Notes under the pieces: model-generated
Told to the model about the DNA's origin: nothing
What the model saw: only the letters and a program-made list of their open reading frames with translations
Database searches by the model: none
NCBI RefSeq assembly: GCF_003383095.1
Contig: NZ_PSYW01000001.1
Span: forward strand, 62,001 to 126,000
DNA length: 64,000 nt
Reading direction: 5' to 3'
From: Haloferax sp. Atlit-12N
GTDB lineage: Archaea > Halobacteriota > Halobacteria > Halobacteriales > Haloferacaceae
Made by a program: the position numbers and the translations under genes
Shown: positions 25,873 through 35,061 of the stretch, piece after piece
How the letters are laid out: every line of letters begins with the position of its first letter
Position numbering within the stretch: the stretch's first letter is position 1

Positions 25873-26328
25873 ATGGCAGTCGAAGCGGTTAGCGCTGGAG
25901 CCATTCTCTTCCGCGACACCCGCGGCCGGAGGGAGTACTTACTCCTGAAGAGCCGTCCCGGGGACTGGGAGTTCCCGAAAGGCGGGGTCGAAGGGGACGA
26001 GGAGCTTCAGCAAACGGCAATCAGGGAGGTCAAAGAGGAGGCGGGAATCCAAGATTTCCGCCTCATCGACGGCTTCCGCGAGGACTACAGCTACGTCTTC
26101 GAGGCGAACGGTACGACGATTCACAAGACGGTCCACCTCTTTATCGCGCGCTCGTTCGAGGCGTCCGCGGAGCTCTCGACGGAGCACCGCGACCTCCAGT
26201 GGCGCGACTACGAGCAGGCCATCAACACCATCACGCAGGACGGCCCCCGCGAGATATTCGAGCGCGCCCACGAGTTCCTCGACGAACTCGCCGAGCGGAA
26301 CGAGGGCGAACACAAGTACCTGAAGTAG
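25873..26328 (+). CDS. Nudix hydrolase, Ap4A pyrophosphatase-like
   Basis: A 151-aa Nudix protein. The Nudix box is complete: GGVEGDEELQQTAIREVKEE, then AG, at residues 38-59 (pattern GX5EX7REUXEEXGU). The preceding PGDWEFPKG and the C-terminal FERAHEFLDEL match bis(5'-nucleosyl)-tetraphosphatase-type members, which cleave dinucleoside polyphosphates to limit stress nucleotides. The TATA-like CTTAAAGG at 25843-25849 lies about 27 nt before the ATG, giving a leaderless mRNA; an upstream frame extension overlaps this promoter. Confidence 0.88.
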   Translation: MAVEAVSAGAILFRDTRGRREYLLLKSRPGDWEFPKGGVEGDEELQQTAIREVKEEAGIQDFRLIDGFREDYSYVFEANGTTIHKTVHLFIARSFEASAELSTEHRDLQWRDYEQAINTITQDGPREIFERAHEFLDELAERNEGEHKYLK

Positions 26329-26508
26329 CGTCGGTCGGTTCGGCCGACGCCCGAGACGCGACACCCGCGAGCGACAGCGCCGCGAGTCGGTGCGGGGGCG
26401 CAGGCATCGCGGACGGCAACACCCGCGGCGTCGTCTGCGTCGTCGTCGGGCCGAGCGTCGAAGCCGCCCGACCGAAACGCCTTCGACTCCCCGCCGCAAC
26501 TCCCGGTC

Positions 26509-27489
26509 GTGAGCGACGCCGCCGACCGCGACCCCGAGTTCGCCTTCGAGCTACGGGTCTGCCGCTGGGCCGAGCGCGCGTGGCACCCCGACGGCCCGCG
26601 CCCCGCGTTCGTCGCCCGACAGCTCGGCACCCGAGAGCGCCGCTGGGACACCGTCGTCGTCGAGGTCGACCCCGAGGCGTTCGCCGCCCGGCGCGCCCTT
26701 TCGGTTGACGGCTTCGACTCGGACTTACTCCGGGTCGTCCGCCACGCGCCCGCCGAGTGGGCGTGGTACCGAGACGCCATCCCCGAACCCGACTTCCCGT
26801 GGCGACACGTCGTGCCGGCGGTCCACCGCGCCGCGGGACTCGGGCTCGTCGAGAAGCGCCGCGGCTCGCGGAACCGCGTCGAGTACCGCCGGACCGCGCC
26901 GTACCCCGACTGGGTTGAGCGCGTCGTCGCCATCGAGAACAAGCCTGACCTCGACGCCAGCGCCGCCCGCGCGCTCGCCGACCAGCTCGAACACGACGTG
27001 TCGCGGGCGCTCGCCGACGAGGTCTGGGTCGCCACCGAGGTGACAGGGCGACGGGTCGAACCAGCCCTGCTTGAGGACCTCCCGGTGGAAGTCGGCATCC
27101 TCGGCATCGACGGCGACTCGGCGGAGGTGCTGTGGCACCCGAGTTCGCTCTCGCCCGACCCGGCGGACGCCCGGCGGCGACTCGTCCTCGCCGAGCGCGC
27201 CTACGACCGCGGCTGGCGGAACTACGTAGACACGATGCGGCCCGACTGCCGGCACTTCGAACTCGACCGGCGCGGCCGGGCGCTCGTCCCGCGGTGCGCC
27301 GCAAAAGACTGTTATCAGAGCCAGCGCGAGTGCGCCCACTCGTGTCCGTCGTTCGAGCCCGAACCCCCGTCGTGGCGGATGATGGGCTGGCCTATCGAGG
27401 GCGGCCCCGGAAAGGGCGTGCGCCGGATTCTGGAGGCGCGGCGCGAACGCGCCAGAGACCGCGCCGAACACGGTAGTGAGAACGCCTAA
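26509..27489 (+). CDS. DUF5787-family protein, restriction-endonuclease-like with Cys cluster
   Basis: A 326-aa haloarchaeal protein starting GTG. The N-terminal FELRVCRWAER and FVARQLGTRERRWDTVVVEVDPEAF resemble the start of DUF5787 proteins. VVAIENKPDL near residue 143 has the E-x-K arrangement of PD-(D/E)xK nuclease folds. The C-terminal region carries a Cys cluster (CRHFEL, CAAKDCYQSQRECAHSC, about residues 250-283) that may bind zinc or an Fe-S cluster. Cys-rich C termini plus a nuclease-like core recall Cas4/AddB-like enzymes, but this is only an analogy. No CRISPR or recombination gene is adjacent. Confidence 0.7.
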   Translation: MSDAADRDPEFAFELRVCRWAERAWHPDGPRPAFVARQLGTRERRWDTVVVEVDPEAFAARRALSVDGFDSDLLRVVRHAPAEWAWYRDAIPEPDFPWRHVVPAVHRAAGLGLVEKRRGSRNRVEYRRTAPYPDWVERVVAIENKPDLDASAARALADQLEHDVSRALADEVWVATEVTGRRVEPALLEDLPVEVGILGIDGDSAEVLWHPSSLSPDPADARRRLVLAERAYDRGWRNYVDTMRPDCRHFELDRRGRALVPRCAAKDCYQSQRECAHSCPSFEPEPPSWRMMGWPIEGGPGKGVRRILEARRERARDRAEHGSENA

Positions 27490-27514
27490 ATTCGAGCCTC
27501 TCTGACCGACCGGT

Positions 27515-28114
27515 ATGGAGCGATTCCAGAACACGAGCCTGCCGGACTGGGACTGGTGGGGAAAGCTCTGGCCGACGCCGGGCGAGACGCTTCGGGAACT
27601 CGGGCTGTCATCGGGCGACACCGTCGCCGAAATCGGCTGTGGAAACGGCTACTTCGCGCTCCCAGCGGCGCGAATCGTCGCGCCGGCCCCGGTGTACGCG
27701 GTTGACCTTGACGACAGACTGATCGCAGAACTCGAACACCTCGCCGACCAGCAGCGCATCGACAACGTGGCGACGGTTCGCGGCGACGCCCGCGAGCTAT
27801 CGACCCACCTCTCGGACCCCGTCGACGTGGCGCTCTTCGCGAACGCGTTCCACGGGGTCGACGACCGCGACGAGTTCCTGACGGAAGTCGCGTCGGTCCT
27901 CGCCGACGACGGCCGGTTCGTCGTCGTCAACTGGCGACCGCTCTCCCGGTCGGAGACGACAGTCGCCGGCGAGCCCCGCGGCCCGCCGACCGACCTACGC
28001 CTCGGTCCCGAGGAGACCGCGTCAATCGTCGAGGAGGCGACCGACCTCGCGGTGACGGCGGAAATCGACATCCCGCCGTACCACTACGCGCTGGTGTTCG
28101 AGCGGCGAGCGTAG
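27515..28114 (+). CDS. Class I SAM-dependent methyltransferase
   Basis: A 199-aa methyltransferase. Motif I is VAEIGCGNGYFALPAAR (residues 37-53), motif II VYAVDLDDRLIAELE, motif III TVRGDARELS and motif IV DVALFANAFHGVDDRDEFL. The product strand RFVVVNWRPLSR is followed by PPYHYALVFERR at the C terminus. It methylates an unidentified small molecule or macromolecule in the cytoplasm. The start at 27515 is preceded by a short intergenic gap of 25 nt after the DUF5787 gene, so cotranscription is possible. Confidence 0.85.
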   Translation: MERFQNTSLPDWDWWGKLWPTPGETLRELGLSSGDTVAEIGCGNGYFALPAARIVAPAPVYAVDLDDRLIAELEHLADQQRIDNVATVRGDARELSTHLSDPVDVALFANAFHGVDDRDEFLTEVASVLADDGRFVVVNWRPLSRSETTVAGEPRGPPTDLRLGPEETASIVEEATDLAVTAEIDIPPYHYALVFERRA

Positions 28115-28133
28115 CGGCCGCGGAGACGGGGGA

Positions 28134-28634
28134 TTAGACGACTTCCACGTCGACCTCGTCGCGCTCGACGGCGAGGCGGAACGTGGGGACGGTCCGGTAG
28201 ACGACCTCGATGACGCCCTTGCGGCGGAGGCTCTGGAGCGCCCGGCGCACGTCGTCCACGTCGGGGTCGATGTCGAACTCGTCTCGGAGTTTGTTGAGGA
28301 CGCTGACGACGCTCTCGGAGCGCTCGTCGGGGCCGGCGACGACTTCGAAGACGCGGGCTTCGAGCGAGGGGACGCGGATGACGCTCGGGACGGATTCGGC
28401 CTCGTCGTCGCCTTCGACGCCGGGTTCGACGCCGACGAGTTCGGCCGCCTCGGCCGTCGCGCGGATGAGGCTGTTGTCGTCGCGGTAGTAGTAGTCTTTC
28501 AGCTCGGATTCGAGGTAGCGGTGGACTTCGCTCCCGCTTTCGAGGTCCCAGCGGTTCTGTAACTCCTTGTTCTTCGTCGGCTGGAGCCGGACGATGTCGG
28601 CGAGGCGTTCTTTCGCCTCGTCGGAGAGCGTCAT
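28134..28634 (-). CDS. DUF5797-family protein
   Basis: A 166-aa haloarchaeal protein. The N terminus MTLSDEAKERLADIVRLQPTKNKELQNRW forms an HTH-like helical bundle, with HRYLESELKDYYYRDDNSLIRAT following. A C-terminal winged-helix-like stretch VVSVLNKLRDEFDIDPDVDDVRRALQSLRRKGVIEVV sits at residues about 103-140. Two helix-turn-helix-like units suggest a DNA- or RNA-binding regulator, but no target is known. It converges with the methyltransferase and is divergent from the crotonase gene. Confidence 0.75.
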   Translation of the reverse strand: MTLSDEAKERLADIVRLQPTKNKELQNRWDLESGSEVHRYLESELKDYYYRDDNSLIRATAEAAELVGVEPGVEGDDEAESVPSVIRVPSLEARVFEVVAGPDERSESVVSVLNKLRDEFDIDPDVDDVRRALQSLRRKGVIEVVYRTVPTFRLAVERDEVDVEVV

Positions 28635-28733
28635 ATCGGTGGATTCGACGGAGGGGGTATAACGTTGTTCTGGATTCTTCAGCGCGACCGCCGAACGTTA
28701 ATTATTATCCCTGTCCCTTGCGTCGGCTCGACT

Positions 28734-29507
28734 ATGAGCTGGGACACCCTCCGACTCGACTGGGACGGCGACGTGGCGACCATCACCATCGACCGCCCCG
28801 AGCAGATGAACGCGCTCAACGCGGACACCCTCGATGCGCTCGAAGACGCCCTCGACGAGGCCGAAGACGGCGGCGCGCGGGTGGTCGTCCTCACCGGTGC
28901 GGGCGAGAAGGCGTTCATCGCGGGCGCGGACATCAGCTACATGAAGGACATCGGGTCGCCCGCCGCGCAGGCGTACGCCGAACAGGGCCACCGCATCGCG
29001 ACGCGCTTAGAGGAGTTCCCCGCGCCGACCGTCGCAGCTATCAACGGCTACGCCTTCGGCGGCGGCATGGAGTTCGCGCTGGCGTGCGACCTCCGAGTCG
29101 CCTCCGAGCGCGCGCTGCTCGGGCAGACCGAAATCGACCTCGGCATCATGCCCGGCTGGGGTGGGAGCGTCCGCCTGCCGGCGCTCGTCGGCGACGAAGT
29201 CGCTCGGCGGCTCATCTTCTTCGGCGAGCGCATCGACGCCAGCGACGCTCACGAGTACGGCATCGTCGGCGAAGTCGTCGCCCACGACCAACTCGAATCG
29301 CACGTCGAGGAACTCGCCGCCGAACTCGCGTCGAAGCCGCGGCACGCCCTCGCGGGCGCGAAGGCCGCCATCAACATGTCCCACGACGCGCCGCGAGACG
29401 CCGCGCTCGATTTCGAGGCCCGCGTCTGGAGCGGCCTGTTCGGCACCCACGACCAGCGCGAGGGGATGGAGGCCTTCCTCGACAAGCGCGACCCCGACTT
29501 CGAATAG
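28734..29507 (+). CDS. Enoyl-CoA hydratase/isomerase-family (crotonase) protein
   Basis: A 257-aa crotonase-fold enzyme. It shows ITIDRPEQMNALNADTLDAL (residues 17-36), the oxyanion-hole block AFIAGADISYMKDIG (about 61-75) and INGYAFGGGMEFALACDLRVAS (about 102-123). The catalytic Glu region is LGQTEIDLGIMPGWGGSVRLPALVG, with Glu of QTEI and a short PGWGG loop. It hydrates enoyl-CoA in beta-oxidation or polyhydroxyalkanoate-related routes; the acyl chain length is unknown. The TATA island GTTAATTATTATCC at 28697-28708 lies 26-36 nt upstream, fixing the start and ruling out the longer reading. Confidence 0.9.
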   Translation: MSWDTLRLDWDGDVATITIDRPEQMNALNADTLDALEDALDEAEDGGARVVVLTGAGEKAFIAGADISYMKDIGSPAAQAYAEQGHRIATRLEEFPAPTVAAINGYAFGGGMEFALACDLRVASERALLGQTEIDLGIMPGWGGSVRLPALVGDEVARRLIFFGERIDASDAHEYGIVGEVVAHDQLESHVEELAAELASKPRHALAGAKAAINMSHDAPRDAALDFEARVWSGLFGTHDQREGMEAFLDKRDPDFE

Positions 29508-29627
29508 AACCGACAGAGAACACTCTTCTCCGGCGAATCCGGCTGATTCGCGTCACCGTTTCTCCCGAATAGGCGTGCTAGCACGGCTCCTACAACTGCT
29601 AAGACGCTGCATGTATAATGAATAATT

Positions 29628-29885
29628 GTGCAAGATTCCATCACGCTCGGCCGCGTCGAATCCCTCCTCGAAGACCTGTCGTACCCGGTCTCCCGACGAG
29701 ACGCCGCGGCCTCCCTCGACGGTGTGACGGTGCTCATGGCCGACGGGAACGTCGACCTCGGTGAGTTAGTCGGGAACTGCCTCACTAGCGAGTTCGCCGA
29801 CGCAAAAGACCTGTACTACGAACTGAACAACGCGATGCCCATCGAGGCGCTCGGCGAACCGGGGCAGTCCGACGGCGACGCCTGA
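29628..29885 (+). CDS. Small haloarchaeal DUF2795/DUF5789-like protein
   Basis: An 85-aa acidic protein starting GTG. Its sequence VESLLEDLSYPVSRRDAAASLDGVTVLMADGNVDLGELV looks like the small helical DUF2795/DUF5789-type fold, in which a YPVSRRDAA motif precedes two helices. A box CTAAGACG about 27 nt upstream is compatible with a leaderless GTG start. Function unknown. Confidence 0.65.
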   Translation: MQDSITLGRVESLLEDLSYPVSRRDAAASLDGVTVLMADGNVDLGELVGNCLTSEFADAKDLYYELNNAMPIEALGEPGQSDGDA

Positions 29886-29905
29886 GTCGCCTGTTCGGCA
29901 CCGGC

Positions 29906-29911
29906 TTTTTT
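29906..29911 (+). terminator. Oligo-T terminator after the 85-aa gene
   Basis: GGCTTTTTTCAGC begins about 20 nt after the stop codon. The same CTTTTTCAGC string occurs 30311-30320 after the TFS gene. Confidence 0.5.
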
Positions 29912-29980
29912 CAGCGCTCACCCCCGCGAGCGCGTCGCAATCCTGACGCTTAAGTCCTTCAAGCGGTAGGACGTACTATC

Positions 29981-30301
29981 ATGGAGTTTTGCGACGACTG
30001 CGGGTCCCTGATGACGCCGCAAGACGGCGTCTGGGTCTGTCCGAACGGCCACGAGAAAGCGCGCGACAGCGAAAAGGAGAAGTCGATGGTCACGACCGAG
30101 GGCCAGGAGTCCAGCGAGGTCGTCGACATGTCGGACGTGGACAACGCCGACATCGGCCCGACGACGAAGACCATCTGTCCGAAGTGCGGCCACGACGTGG
30201 CGCGCTACGAGATGAAGCAGATTCGCTCCGCCGACGAGTCCGAGACGCGTTTCTTCACCTGCGTCGAGTGCGACCACAAGTGGCGCGAAGACGACCACTG
30301 A
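29981..30301 (+). CDS. tfs: Transcription factor S (TFIIS/RPB9-like cleavage factor)
   Basis: A 106-aa archaeal TFS. The N-terminal zinc ribbon is MEFCDDCGSLMTP...WVCPNGH (Cys at residues 4, 7, 23; the fourth ligand position is occupied by His 27). The C-terminal ribbon is TICPKCGHDVAR...FFTCVECDHKW (Cys-Cys/Cys-Cys, residues about 67-100). The acidic hairpin SADESETRFF carries the Asp-Glu pair inserted into the RNA polymerase active site to stimulate transcript cleavage and rescue backtracked complexes. Length is typical. A box CTTAAG at about 29949-29954 gives a near-leaderless mRNA. Confidence 0.93.
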   Translation: MEFCDDCGSLMTPQDGVWVCPNGHEKARDSEKEKSMVTTEGQESSEVVDMSDVDNADIGPTTKTICPKCGHDVARYEMKQIRSADESETRFFTCVECDHKWREDDH

Positions 30302-30311
30302 GCGACTCGCC

Positions 30312-30316
30312 TTTTT
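30312..30316 (+). terminator. Oligo-T terminator after tfs
   Basis: CCTTTTTCAGCCC starts about 10 nt after the tfs stop codon and is very similar to the tract ending the previous gene. Confidence 0.5.
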
Positions 30317-30341
30317 CAGCCCTCCGTCCGTAACGCGGGGT

Positions 30342-30980
30342 ATGTCCGACGCGCTCGCCCCGCCGACGCTCCCGCCGCTCGATGGGTGGGTCCGCGTCAG
30401 CGACGCGACGGACCGCCCGTTCGAACTCGGCCCCGTCAGCGTCGTCGCCCGGACCGTCGTCTACGAGGACGCCGACATCCGCGAGCGCGTGCCGGCGACC
30501 GCCGACGGTCCGTGGCGCTTTCTGTTCGCCAGCCGCCTCGAAATCCGACCGCACACGCCGCCGTCGAAGGCGCTGACGAAACTCGTCGGCAAACGCGCGA
30601 GCGCCGGGTTCGAATCGCGCCTCGAAGCCCGCGGCTTCTCGGACGTTCGGCGCGTCGAGTCGCGGACGCTCCGGGTGCGAGTCGGTGGTAGCGACGAGAC
30701 TGCTTCTACCGACGGCGAATCCGGTTCCGCCGGCGCGGAGACCGAAGCCGAGGCCGACGTGGTTCGCTACGCCGCGACCGTCGAACTCGCCGGGGTCGAA
30801 CTCGCGGCCGACGCCTACCTCGCGGTGACGCCGGTCGACGGCGAGTTCCTCCTGACCGGCGGCGCGTACCCCCGCGAGGTCCGCGGCGGCGACGCGGAGA
30901 CGGCTGCTGCGCTCCGCGAGGCAATCGAACCGGAGCGGTTCAGAGAAGAGCTATTTCGCGTAATTCGCCGCGTCGGGTGA
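30342..30980 (+). CDS. Conserved haloarchaeal hypothetical protein
   Basis: A 212-aa cytoplasmic protein without a recognised domain; it somewhat resembles DUF6517-type proteins. N-terminal WVRVSDATDRPFELGPVSVVARTVVYED and WRFLFASRLEIRPHTPPSKALTKLVGKRASAGFESRLEARGF are followed by an acidic, Gly/Ser-rich linker at about residues 120-145. A beta-rich end follows (VRYAATVELAGVELAADAYLAV, EFLLTGGAYPREV). The linker looks like a low-complexity insertion. It begins 41 nt after tfs, past a terminator, so it likely has its own promoter. Confidence 0.65.
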   Translation: MSDALAPPTLPPLDGWVRVSDATDRPFELGPVSVVARTVVYEDADIRERVPATADGPWRFLFASRLEIRPHTPPSKALTKLVGKRASAGFESRLEARGFSDVRRVESRTLRVRVGGSDETASTDGESGSAGAETEAEADVVRYAATVELAGVELAADAYLAVTPVDGEFLLTGGAYPREVRGGDAETAAALREAIEPERFREELFRVIRRVG

Positions 30981-31028
30981 GGGGACGCGAACGGGCCGAA
31001 GAGCGTGGCCCGAGTGCGTCGGTCTCGC

Positions 31029-31754
31029 TCACTCGTTGCGGGCGAAGACGAGGTAGCCGGTGTGGCCGACGCCAGCGGTCGAGGGGCGCGACCCGCGGTC
31101 GTTGAAGTCCATGTGTCGCTGAATCGTCTCGAACGTCTCCACGTCCGAGAGGCCAACCTCTCTTGCGGCTTCGACGGCCGCGCGCGTGCCCTCAACGAAC
31201 GGGGAGTAGACGGCGACGTAGCCGCCGGTCACGAGCAGATCGGGCGCGTGGCGGACGACCTCGGGCGCGTTCTCGGTGTCGAGGGTGAGCACGTCGAACT
31301 TCGAGTCCGCAAGGTCGTCGACCTCGTCGGTGATGTCGCCGGTGCGAACGTCGACGCGGTCTTCCACGCCGGCGAGTCGCATGTTCTCGCGGGCGACGTC
31401 GGCGAACTCGGCGTCGCGTTCGAACGTCGTCACGTCGACGCCGAGGCGACCGAGGTACGCCGAGAGGACGCCCGTGCCGGTGCCCGCGTCGAGGACGCGC
31501 TCGCCGGCCGCGACGCCGGTGTGGCCGACGATGAGGCCGATGTCGCGCGGCATCATCGGTGCGCCGGTGCGCTCGAAGTGGTTGAAGAGGTCCGGACCAC
31601 GCGGCTCGCGGACGAGGAACTCCTCGCCGATGTGGGTTTCGAGCGTCTGGCCGGCTTCCACGTCCTCGGGGACGGTGAGCATCCCGAGGTCGGTGTGCAG
31701 CTCGTCGCCGGGCGCCCGGAGGTACTCCCGGTCGCCGTGGACGAGGAGTATCAC
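31029..31754 (-). CDS. trmI: tRNA (adenine-N1)-methyltransferase TrmI
   Basis: A 241-aa SAM methyltransferase of the TrmI family, which makes m1A57/58 in archaeal tRNA. The N-terminal beta domain includes [53 protein letters not shown] is the family-specific lead-in, and motif I is [16 protein letters not shown] (residues about 87-102). [19 protein letters not shown] and [14 protein letters not shown] follow, the latter containing the catalytic Asp. Its start overlaps the nac stop by 4 nt, so translation is coupled. Confidence 0.93.
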   Translation of the reverse strand: MILLVHGDREYLRAPGDELHTDLGMLTVPEDVEAGQTLETHIGEEFLVREPRGPDLFNHFERTGAPMMPRDIGLIVGHTGVAAGERVLDAGTGTGVLSAYLGRLGVDVTTFERDAEFADVARENMRLAGVEDRVDVRTGDITDEVDDLADSKFDVLTLDTENAPEVVRHAPDLLVTGGYVAVYSPFVEGTRAAVEAAREVGLSDVETFETIQRHMDFNDRGSRPSTAGVGHTGYLVFARNE

Positions 31755-32131
31755 TCCAGTCGCGAGATGGCCGCGGCGAGGTCGCCGTCTTCGGCCTCCA
31801 GCGCTTCGCGGGCCTCGTCCTCGGGGACGCCGGCGCGCTGGGCCACGATGGCCACGTCGTCGGCCGGGATGGCGTCGGCGGCCTCGTCGGATTCGTCGCC
31901 GTCACCGCCGTCGTCACCGGCACCGAGTTCGCGCGTCTCGGGCTCGCCGACGATTTGGTAGGTCTCCTGGCCCTGCGCGTCCATGCGCGTGACCTGGGCG
32001 TCCGAGAAGACGAGTTCCTCGTCGGCCGTCTTGATGACGACTTCCTCGGCCTCGAGCTCCGTCACGTCGATGCCCATCTGCTTCATCATCTGCTTCATCT
32101 TTCGCGGGTTCATCCCGCCGCCTCCAAACAT
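31751..32131 (-). CDS. nac: Nascent polypeptide-associated complex protein (archaeal alpha-NAC)
   Basis: A 126-aa archaeal NAC. The N terminus [20 protein letters not shown] is the family hallmark, followed by the NAC barrel ([34 protein letters not shown], residues 22-55). An acidic linker leads to a C-terminal UBA domain ([36 protein letters not shown]). It binds emerging nascent chains at the ribosome. A TTG codon 27 nt upstream is in frame, but the TTTTGAG box at about 32155-32161 favours a leaderless ATG at 32131. It forms a two-gene operon with trmI. Confidence 0.93.
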   Translation of the reverse strand: MFGGGGMNPRKMKQMMKQMGIDVTELEAEEVVIKTADEELVFSDAQVTRMDAQGQETYQIVGEPETRELGAGDDGGDGDESDEAADAIPADDVAIVAQRAGVPEDEAREALEAEDGDLAAAISRLE

Positions 32132-32212
32132 ACCCGAAGGGTCGGGGTCGGCGCTCAAAAGCGTGGCGAACGTCGGTGCGCGGCGGCCGGCGCGCGAGCC
32201 GACTTCGCGCGC

Positions 32213-32881
32213 CTATTCGACCCGCGTGCTGACCGCGAGACCGCTGCCGACCGGGAGAACGATGGTCTCGTACCGCGGGTCGGCCCGCACCGCGTCGAGG
32301 AACGCCGCGATGCCGCGAGTATCGGCGTCGGCCCCGTCGAGGGCTTCGGCCCGCCCTTCGCTCCAGTCGGTGAGCGCGCCGAAGTCGACCGGGCCGCGCA
32401 TCACGTTGTCGGCGACGACGACCCCGCCTTCGGTGACGCGGTCCGAGACGAGGTCGAACGCCTCGGCGTAGCGGTGTTTCTGGTGGTCCAGAAGGACGAG
32501 GTCGAACTCGCCGTCGACGCCCTCGAACAGGTCGAGCGCGTCGCCTTCGAGGAAGGTCGTCCGGTCGGCGAAACCGGCGCGGTCGAGAAACTCCCGCGCC
32601 ATGTCGAGTTCGTGGGCGTCGTGTTCCGTCAGGTAGAGTTCGGCGTCGTCGGCCATGCCCTCGGCGAACCACGTCGCGGAGTAGCCGAAGCCGGAGCCGA
32701 ACTCGAACAGCCGCGTCGCGTCCGCGAGGTGCGCGAGGACGCGGAGCACGCCGCCCGCCTCGGGACCGATGATGGGAAAGCCGTGCTCGTCGGCGTAGGC
32801 GGCCATCTCGGACTGCACCGCGTCGTGTTCGGGTGCGGTCGCCGCGAGGAACCGCCGCGTCTCGTCGGTCAGGATGTCCAT
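32213..32881 (-). CDS. O-methyltransferase (class I, family 3-like)
   Basis: A 222-aa SAM enzyme. N-terminal MDILTDETRRFLAATAPEHDAVQSEMAAYADEHGFPIIGPEAGGVLRVLAHL is the helical cap of catechol-type O-methyltransferases. Motif I follows as LFEFGSGFGYSATWFAEGM (about residues 59-77), then LTEHDAHELDMAREFLDRAG, LEGDALDLFEG and FDLVLLDHQKHRYAEAFDLV, where Asp-His replaces the usual metal-site residues of the LLDxDK motif. VVVADNVMRGPVDFG is typical. The substrate is unknown. TTTTATG at about 32906-32912 predicts a leaderless mRNA from ATG 32881. Confidence 0.87.
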   Translation of the reverse strand: MDILTDETRRFLAATAPEHDAVQSEMAAYADEHGFPIIGPEAGGVLRVLAHLADATRLFEFGSGFGYSATWFAEGMADDAELYLTEHDAHELDMAREFLDRAGFADRTTFLEGDALDLFEGVDGEFDLVLLDHQKHRYAEAFDLVSDRVTEGGVVVADNVMRGPVDFGALTDWSEGRAEALDGADADTRGIAAFLDAVRADPRYETIVLPVGSGLAVSTRVE

Positions 32882-33052
32882 GGCGAAGCAGGGCGCGCGA
32901 GCGACATAAAATCGGTCGCCGCGGCCGCGTTCGCGGGTACTGTCGCGGGTGCTGCCGCGGGCGCTCGTCGTCGCCGCGTTCACAGTCGGCGACGGCGACC
33001 GATATCCGCCGACCCGCGTACGCTTAAGTAGGGACAAACCACATCTTCGACC

Positions 33053-34729
33053 ATGTTTGATCCCGACGAGCTCGAAGAGATTCGGGAGGCGAAAGCCGAG
33101 TGGGAGGAGGAGACGCTGGGGCCGACGCTCGACCGCTTCGGGGAGCGCAAAGAGGAGTTCACGACCGACACGGGTGGCAACGTCGTTGAACGGCTCTACA
33201 CCCCCGACGACGCCGACGTGGACTACGACGAGGACGTGGGATTCCCGGGCGAAAAGCCCTACACGCGCGGTGTCTACCCGACGATGCACCGCGGGCGGCT
33301 CTGGACGATGCGGCAGTACGCGGGCTTCGGGACGGCCGCCGAGACGAACGAGCGGTTCCGCTACCTCATCGACAACGGCTCGTCGGGGCTGTCGCTCGCG
33401 TTCGACCTGCCGACGCAGATGGGCTACGACTCCGACGCGATGATGGCCGCCGGCGAGGTCGGGAAGTCGGGCGTCGCCATCGACAGCCTCCACGACATGG
33501 AGACGGTGTTCGACGGCATCGACCTCGGCGAGGTCTCCACGTCGATGACCATCAACGCCCCGGCGGCCGTGCTGCTGGCGATGTACGTCGCCCTCGGCGA
33601 CAAGCAGGGCGTCCCCCGCGAGGAGCTTCGCGGCACCATCCAGAACGACATCATGAAGGAGTACATCGCGCGGAACCTCTACATCTTCCCGCCGGAGCCG
33701 TCGATGCGGCTCATCACGGACATCTTCGAGTTCTGCGCGGCTGAGACGCCGAAGTTCAACACTATCTCCATCTCCGGCTACCACATCCGCGAGGCCGGTT
33801 CGACCGCCGCCCAAGAGGTCGCGTTCACCCTTGGCAACGGCATCCAGTACGTGCAGGCCGCGGTCGACGCCGGCCTCGACGTGGACGACTTCGCCCCCCA
33901 GTTGTCCTTTTTCTTCAACGCCCACAACAACATCCTCGAAGAGGTGGCGAAGTTCCGCGCCGCCCGGCGGATGTGGGCGAAAATCATGGAAGAGCGCTTC
34001 GGCGCGGAGAACCCGAAGTCGATGCAGTTGAAGTTCCACACCCAGACCGGCGGGTCGACGCTCACCGCCCAGCAGGTCGAGAACAACGTCGTCCGGGTCG
34101 CCTATCAGGCGCTGGCGGCCGTCCTCGGCGGCACGCAGTCGCTCCACACCAACGGGAAGGACGAGGCGCTGTCGCTGCCGACCGAGAAGTCGGTCCGCAC
34201 GGCGCTTCGCACCCAGCAGATTCTCGCCCACGAGTCGGGCGCGGCGGACACCATCGACCCGCTGGCGGGCAGTTACTACGTCGAGGCGCTGACCGACGAC
34301 ATCGAAGACGAGGCGTTCGACCTGCTCGACGAGGTTGACGACCGCGGCGGCATGCTCGACGCCGTGAAAAACCAGTGGGTCCAGCGGGAGATTCAGGACG
34401 TGGCCTACGAGCGCCAACGCGAGATAGAGGAGGGCGAGCGCGTCATCGTCGGCGTCAACGAGTATCAGGTGGACGAAGAGCCGACCGTCGAGGTCCAAGA
34501 GGTCTCCGAGGAAGACGAGAGCAAGCAGGTCGAGTCGCTCGAAGCCCGGAAAGACGACCGCGACGAGGGGGCCGTCGAGGCCGCCTTGGAAGACATCCGC
34601 ACCGCCGCGAACGGCGACGAGAACCTCCTCCCGCTCATCGTCACGGCGGTCAAGGCCTACGCGACGGTCGGCGAGATATGCGGCGTCCTCCGCGAGGAGT
34701 TCGGCGAGTACGAACCCGGTATGGCCTGA
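33053..34729 (+). CDS. mcmA: Methylmalonyl-CoA mutase, large (catalytic) subunit
   Basis: A 558-aa catalytic subunit without the C-terminal cobalamin-binding domain, so a separate small subunit must exist outside this window. Motifs are [23 protein letters not shown] (about residues 78-100), [53 protein letters not shown] (about 238-252), and [16 protein letters not shown]. It converts (R)-methylmalonyl-CoA to succinyl-CoA, linking propionyl-CoA and odd-chain or branched metabolism to the TCA cycle. A TTAAGTA box at 33023-33029 gives a leaderless start. The epimerase lies 1.6 kb downstream on the same strand. Confidence 0.95.
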   Translation: MFDPDELEEIREAKAEWEEETLGPTLDRFGERKEEFTTDTGGNVVERLYTPDDADVDYDEDVGFPGEKPYTRGVYPTMHRGRLWTMRQYAGFGTAAETNERFRYLIDNGSSGLSLAFDLPTQMGYDSDAMMAAGEVGKSGVAIDSLHDMETVFDGIDLGEVSTSMTINAPAAVLLAMYVALGDKQGVPREELRGTIQNDIMKEYIARNLYIFPPEPSMRLITDIFEFCAAETPKFNTISISGYHIREAGSTAAQEVAFTLGNGIQYVQAAVDAGLDVDDFAPQLSFFFNAHNNILEEVAKFRAARRMWAKIMEERFGAENPKSMQLKFHTQTGGSTLTAQQVENNVVRVAYQALAAVLGGTQSLHTNGKDEALSLPTEKSVRTALRTQQILAHESGAADTIDPLAGSYYVEALTDDIEDEAFDLLDEVDDRGGMLDAVKNQWVQREIQDVAYERQREIEEGERVIVGVNEYQVDEEPTVEVQEVSEEDESKQVESLEARKDDRDEGAVEAALEDIRTAANGDENLLPLIVTAVKAYATVGEICGVLREEFGEYEPGMA

Positions 34730-34841
34730 GCCGGCCCCGCGAGTCGGGGCGACCAGTGCCGATGGTCGCGTTCCGTCTCCTCCAGTCCGACTGCCCACCC
34801 CGTCTCGGCCCGTGCCAACGAGTCACTAATTCTATACTTTC

Positions 34842-34862
34842 ACCCGGATAACGGGTTTTATT
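34842..34862 (+). terminator. Hairpin plus oligo-T terminator-like element
   Basis: ACCCG-GATAA-CGGGT forms a 5-bp stem followed immediately by TTTTATTAT, about 115 nt past the mcmA stop codon. The AT-rich tail could alternatively be part of a promoter for sequence further right. Confidence 0.35.
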
Positions 34863-35061
34863 ATCACCCCCCGAGTGGGGACAATCGAGGCTTATGATGC
34901 CGCTTATCGCATTCTAAACCCGTCACACGCCCGGTCGCCGTCTGCCGGCGCGAGGTTCGCGCCACCAGTCGCTCGACGTTCGAGCGGCGGCCGTCGCGTT
35001 GCGGGGCTCTTCGACCCGAGAGCCCCCGGTATCGCATCCGATTGTCCACCTCACCAGACGA
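34863..35061. other. Non-coding stretch between mcmA and a small membrane protein
   Basis: About 200 nt with several GC-rich dyads (GCGCGAGGTTCGCGC at about 34957-34971; CTCGACGTTCGAG at about 34973-34985) but no tRNA cloverleaf and no convincing reading frame. It may form a structured leader of the 35062 gene. Confidence 0.35.

Noticed and set aside
32213..34798. An 861-codon minus-strand frame covering methylmalonyl-CoA mutase in antisense
   Set aside because: Only its last 222 codons (O-methyltransferase) carry family motifs and a promoter; the rest is antisense to mcmA.
34863..35061. tRNA or structured RNA gene after mcmA
   Set aside because: GC-rich dyads are present, but no cloverleaf with anticodon and T-arm could be built by eye.
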